Source: Verrucomicrobiota bacterium (GTDB taxonomy: Bacteria; Verrucomicrobiota; Kiritimatiellia; CAJWTS01). From it: 35,861 nt of DNA. Location of the stretch: NCBI GenBank assembly GCA_027623315.1, contig JAQBYD010000041.1, forward strand, positions 1 through 35,861, read 5' to 3'. Positions 33,623-35,861 of the stretch are shown here, piece after piece. The number at the start of each line of letters is the position of its first letter. The first letter of the stretch is position 1. Both the position numbers and the translations under genes were made by a program. A model generated the notes under the pieces. It ran no database searches and was not told the origin of the DNA. It saw nothing but the letters and a program-made list of their open reading frames with translations.

Positions 33623-35440
33623 CTATTCTCTGCCAAACTTTCGGCCGAGTTCTCGGTAGCTGCTCAGGATCAGTGTAGGGCGGCCGTGCGGGCAGGTGTA
33701 GGGCAGCTCGGTCTGCGCAAGATCGACTACGAGCTGCTCGATTTCCTCAAGGGTCAGGTGATCATTGGCCTTCACGGCGGCTTTGCATGCGGCGGTTGCC
33801 ATGGCCTTCTTATAGGCATCCGCCCGGGCCCCGTCCTTCCCGCCTCGCTCCATGGATTCAACCATGTCGAGCAACATCGGCTCGGCGTTAGCGCTTGAGA
33901 AACAGGCGGGCAGGGCGTCCACGACGAAGGCCTCTCCGCCAAACTCTGATATCCCAAAGCCCATCGACTGCAGCACATCGAGATTCCCGCGAACCTTGTC
34001 CGCATCGGCGGGCTGCAACTCAACCGTCTGCGGCACCAACAAGCCCTGGCTGACGATCGCGCCATCGGTGACCTGCCGCATGAAGCGGTCATACAACACG
34101 CGCTCATGCGCCGCGTGCGGGTCCATGATGACCATGCCGTCCTCCGTCTCGAGAATCACGTACAGACCGCCGATCTGACCGAGCACACGACACCACGACC
34201 AGGGAGCCTCGTGCCCTGACGACTCGTCTGTCGGTGCCGCGTGCGTGACGGGATCGGTCGTCGTTGACTTGCCCGCCCGATCCTCCGCACTGAGCGGAGG
34301 CGTCTGCGCGAGCGGGATCTTCGGATAGCGAAAGGAGCGCGTCACCGGAAGATGCTCGATCGTGAGCTGACGATCAACCGGTGCCGGTGCCGCCGGCGCG
34401 ACATTTGCCCGGTCTCCCGAAAAACCTCGTGGTGACCCCGCCGATGAGCCCGCCTTCAAGCCATCCTGGATCGATGCGATCACGAGGTCACGAATGTCGC
34501 CCGGTTTCCGGAAACGGACTTCCTTCTTGGTGGGATGAACATTCACATCGACCAGTCCCGGATCCATCGTCACGTAGAGGAACACGGAGGGATGCCGTCC
34601 GTTCTCGAGCAAGGAATGATATCCCTCTCGAATGGCGTAGCCCAGTATGGCGGCCGTGGCCGGTCGCCGATTGATAAAGACGAACTGCTCCTTGCGGTCG
34701 GAGCGGTTGACCGTGGGGAGGCTGATATAGCCCTGCACACGGATCGACTCCAACTCGCGATCAACCGGCACAAGATTATTGCGATAGGTCGGACCGAAAA
34801 GGTCACGCAGCCGGTCCTCGAGAGATGAATCGCCCGGCAACAGGTAGGTTTCGCGTCCATCCACGGTCAGGCGCATCCCGATGCCCGGATTCGCGAGGGC
34901 GAGCAGCAGGAACGCATCACGCGCATGCGAAAGCTCGGTTTGATGGGTGCGTAGGAACTTGCGGCGCGCCGGAACATTGAAGAAGAGATCCCTGACCTCG
35001 ACGCGACTGCCCTGCGGAAATCCGATGTCGCGCACATCGCGAATCGTGCCGGCCGTAATCACGACCTCGGTGCCATGGTCTTCCCCGGCTGCGCAGGTCT
35101 TTAGTCCGAAGCGGGATACGGACGAGATCGCGGCGAGTGCTTCACCCCGAAACCCCATGGTGTTGATCTTCTCGATATCGTCTACGTCCCGGATCTTACT
35201 GGTCGCGTGGCGTTCGATCGACAGGAGCGCATCGTCACGCGGCATGCCTTTGCCGTTGTCCGTAACGGAGATCAACTTGCGGCCGCCGGCCACGATCTCG
35301 ACGTCAATCTGTGTGGCACCGGCGTCGGCGGCGTTTTCCACGAGTTCCTTCAGCACCGATGCAGGACGGTCCACGACTTCACCGGCAGCAATTTTATTCG
35401 CGACTTGCTGGGAAAGGAGTTGAATCACACTCGCGGCCAT
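33623..35440 (-). CDS. mutL: DNA mismatch repair protein MutL
   Basis: MutL is the GHKL ATPase that couples MutS to downstream repair. From the ATG at 35440 (MAASVIQLLSQQVANKIAAG) it has 605 residues; a TTG 12 codons upstream is less likely. The ATPase has KELVENAADAGATQIDVEI, DNGKGMP and MGFRGEALAAI. The C-terminal domain has the nuclease-type motifs DPHAAHERVLYDRF (from Asp440), ACKAAVKAND and CPHGRPT. The first differs from the canonical DQHA(X2)E(X4)E by Q to P and by a final D in place of E. It is therefore MutL of the nicking type in layout, with an altered metal motif. A proline/alanine-rich linker separates the halves. Confidence 0.95.
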   Translation of the reverse strand: MAASVIQLLSQQVANKIAAGEVVDRPASVLKELVENAADAGATQIDVEIVAGGRKLISVTDNGKGMPRDDALLSIERHATSKIRDVDDIEKINTMGFRGEALAAISSVSRFGLKTCAAGEDHGTEVVITAGTIRDVRDIGFPQGSRVEVRDLFFNVPARRKFLRTHQTELSHARDAFLLLALANPGIGMRLTVDGRETYLLPGDSSLEDRLRDLFGPTYRNNLVPVDRELESIRVQGYISLPTVNRSDRKEQFVFINRRPATAAILGYAIREGYHSLLENGRHPSVFLYVTMDPGLVDVNVHPTKKEVRFRKPGDIRDLVIASIQDGLKAGSSAGSPRGFSGDRANVAPAAPAPVDRQLTIEHLPVTRSFRYPKIPLAQTPPLSAEDRAGKSTTTDPVTHAAPTDESSGHEAPWSWCRVLGQIGGLYVILETEDGMVIMDPHAAHERVLYDRFMRQVTDGAIVSQGLLVPQTVELQPADADKVRGNLDVLQSMGFGISEFGGEAFVVDALPACFSSANAEPMLLDMVESMERGGKDGARADAYKKAMATAACKAAVKANDHLTLEEIEQLVVDLAQTELPYTCPHGRPTLILSSYRELGRKFGRE

Positions 35441-35476
35441 GCGGGGACGATAGGCGTTCTGACGCACGAGTGGCAA

Positions 35477-35492
35477 GCGGCAAGCTTGCCGC
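35477..35492. repeat. Perfect 16-bp palindrome upstream of mutL
   Basis: GCGGCAAGCTTGCCGC is a perfect inverted repeat centred 45 bp upstream of the mutL ATG. It abuts GGCAAGC as a direct partial repeat. It could be a protein-binding site or a hairpin in the mutL leader. Confidence 0.6.
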
Positions 35493-35510
35493 GAGGGGTG
35501 CGAGGTGCGA

Positions 35511-35546
35511 TCAGGACATGGGTGACACTTTTGGGTCAGGACATGG
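35511..35546. mobile_element. Possible insertion-sequence end remnant (tandem 25-bp period)
   Basis: TCAGGACATGG occurs at 35511-35521 and again at 35536-35546, a 25-bp period, with GGTGACACTTTTGGG between. This pattern resembles the terminal repeats I associate with IS481/IS3-type elements, recalled rather than searched. No transposase gene is in the window, so it would be a solo remnant. Confidence 0.35.
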
Positions 35547-35620
35547 CAACCTTGGTCCCGTCCTGGTTTTCGGTTCTCGCATCTCGACTGGCCGCCCCTA
35601 CACCCAAAGCGTCAACCGGA

Positions 35621-35733
35621 ACGGCGTGAGGGCACGCCGTCTCCAATGCTCGATGATGAATCGATAGTCCTCTGAGCATACAGGTCGAGCAGTGTCCCCG
35701 GTTGAAGCCATGGAGACGGCGTGCCCCCACGCC
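35621..35733. repeat. Inverted pair of REP-like hairpins (REPIN-like)
   Basis: At 35621-35644 a stem ACGGCGTG/CACGCCGT with loop AGGG is followed by CTCC. At 35712-35733 the same element recurs inverted as GGAGACGGCGTG-CCCC-CACGCC. The inverted copy extends to CCATGG and GGTTGAA, matching the flank of the 24121-24218 repeats. The stem changes from GGGGTG/CACCCC there to GGCGTG/CACGCC here while staying paired. Two REPs facing each other about 70 bp apart is the layout of a REPIN. Confidence 0.75.
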
Positions 35734-35746
35734 GCTTGCGGAGCTG

Positions 35747-35777
35747 GTAGGAGCGTGGGAATCCGCCTCCCGGCTCC
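35747..35777 (+). repeat. Second REP-type hairpin with GTAG head
   Basis: GTAG is followed by an imperfect palindrome: GGAGC-gt-GGGA, loop ATCCGCC, TCCC-g-GCTCC. The GTAG tetranucleotide 5' of a REP palindrome is the signature recognised by REP-associated tyrosine transposases. The sequence differs from the neighbouring hairpin pair and so appears to be another family. Confidence 0.5.
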
Positions 35778-35861
35778 TGGATCCCGATCAGGGACTAGGA
35801 GTCTGTCGGACTTAGCCGCCCTCCGATTATTGACGCTCAAGGGGTCCGCCAGCCTCCTAGC
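35778..35861. other. Edge of window, no gene seen; short inverted repeat
   Basis: No coding signal. CTAGGAG (35795-35801) and CTCCTAG (35854-35860) form a 7-bp inverted repeat enclosing GTCTGTCGGACTTAG. The region could be another repeat end cut by the window edge. I cannot assign it. Confidence 0.3.

Noticed and set aside
33849..33864. CTCCATGGATTCAACC inside mutL, matching the flank of the REP-like repeat
   Set aside because: It lies in conserved MutL coding sequence without the adjoining hairpin, so a chance match is more likely than an inserted repeat.
1..35861. CRISPR array or prophage
   Set aside because: No regularly spaced direct repeats with unique spacers and no phage structural, integrase or lysis genes were seen. 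The short repeats are REP-like.

Overview
The window is about 60% G+C and carries a dense bacterial gene set. From the left edge to about 30.4 kb every gene lies on the minus strand. A two-gene plus-strand unit follows at 31.1-33.6 kb, then mutL on the minus strand. The markers are mixed: an mcsA-mcsB-clpC protein-arginine-kinase locus outside its usual Firmicutes setting, PdxB-type vitamin B6 synthesis, a YdjY-like secreted protein, a GT87 membrane enzyme with a DUF4214-like head, a GYF_2-type coiled-coil protein and a very large bacterial alpha-2-macroglobulin. I infer an uncultured-type Gram-negative lineage near the PVC superphylum, Hydrogenedentota or similar groups. Sequence reading alone does not settle the phylum.

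Layout, read along the minus strand. (a) 30.4-24.2 kb: a 2054-residue alpha-2-macroglobulin. It is preceded by a 715-bp intergenic region holding two tandem copies of a cloverleaf-like RNA element and an intrinsic terminator. (b) 23.9-16.7 kb: sensor kinase, response regulator, repeat-rich lipoprotein, GT87 membrane protein and cysteine desulfurase, closely spaced, with a good sigma70-type promoter before the kinase. (c) 16.5-13.3 kb: a GYF_2 coiled-coil protein and a single-pass membrane coiled-coil protein. (d) 13.3-8.5 kb: mutS-pdxB-tRNA-Ala(GGC)-ilvE. (e) 8.4-4.4 kb: mcsA-mcsB-clpC, the arginine phosphorylation and degradation module, without ctsR. (f) 4.3-0.1 kb: ffh, then rpsP-khpA-trmD-rplS-rnhB-yraN, a translation, SRP and RNA-processing cluster in which rimM is absent, and the start of one more gene cut by the window edge.

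On the plus strand an O-methyltransferase and a secreted YdjY/ExbD-like protein overlap by ATGA. A perfect 15-bp inverted repeat overlaps the methyltransferase start codon. Convergent to them is mutL, whose upstream DNA is crowded with small repeats: a perfect 16-bp palindrome, an insertion-sequence-like tandem repeat, and REP-type hairpins in inverted pairs. One of these hairpin families recurs as a tandem 49-bp duplication just downstream of the alpha-2-macroglobulin gene.

The strongest candidate for something undescribed is the tandem structured RNA at 30.60-30.83 kb. The two copies preserve the same four helices with compensatory base changes. A U-tract after the second copy and a terminator with a G-U wobble indicate transcription on the minus strand, towards the alpha-2-macroglobulin gene.
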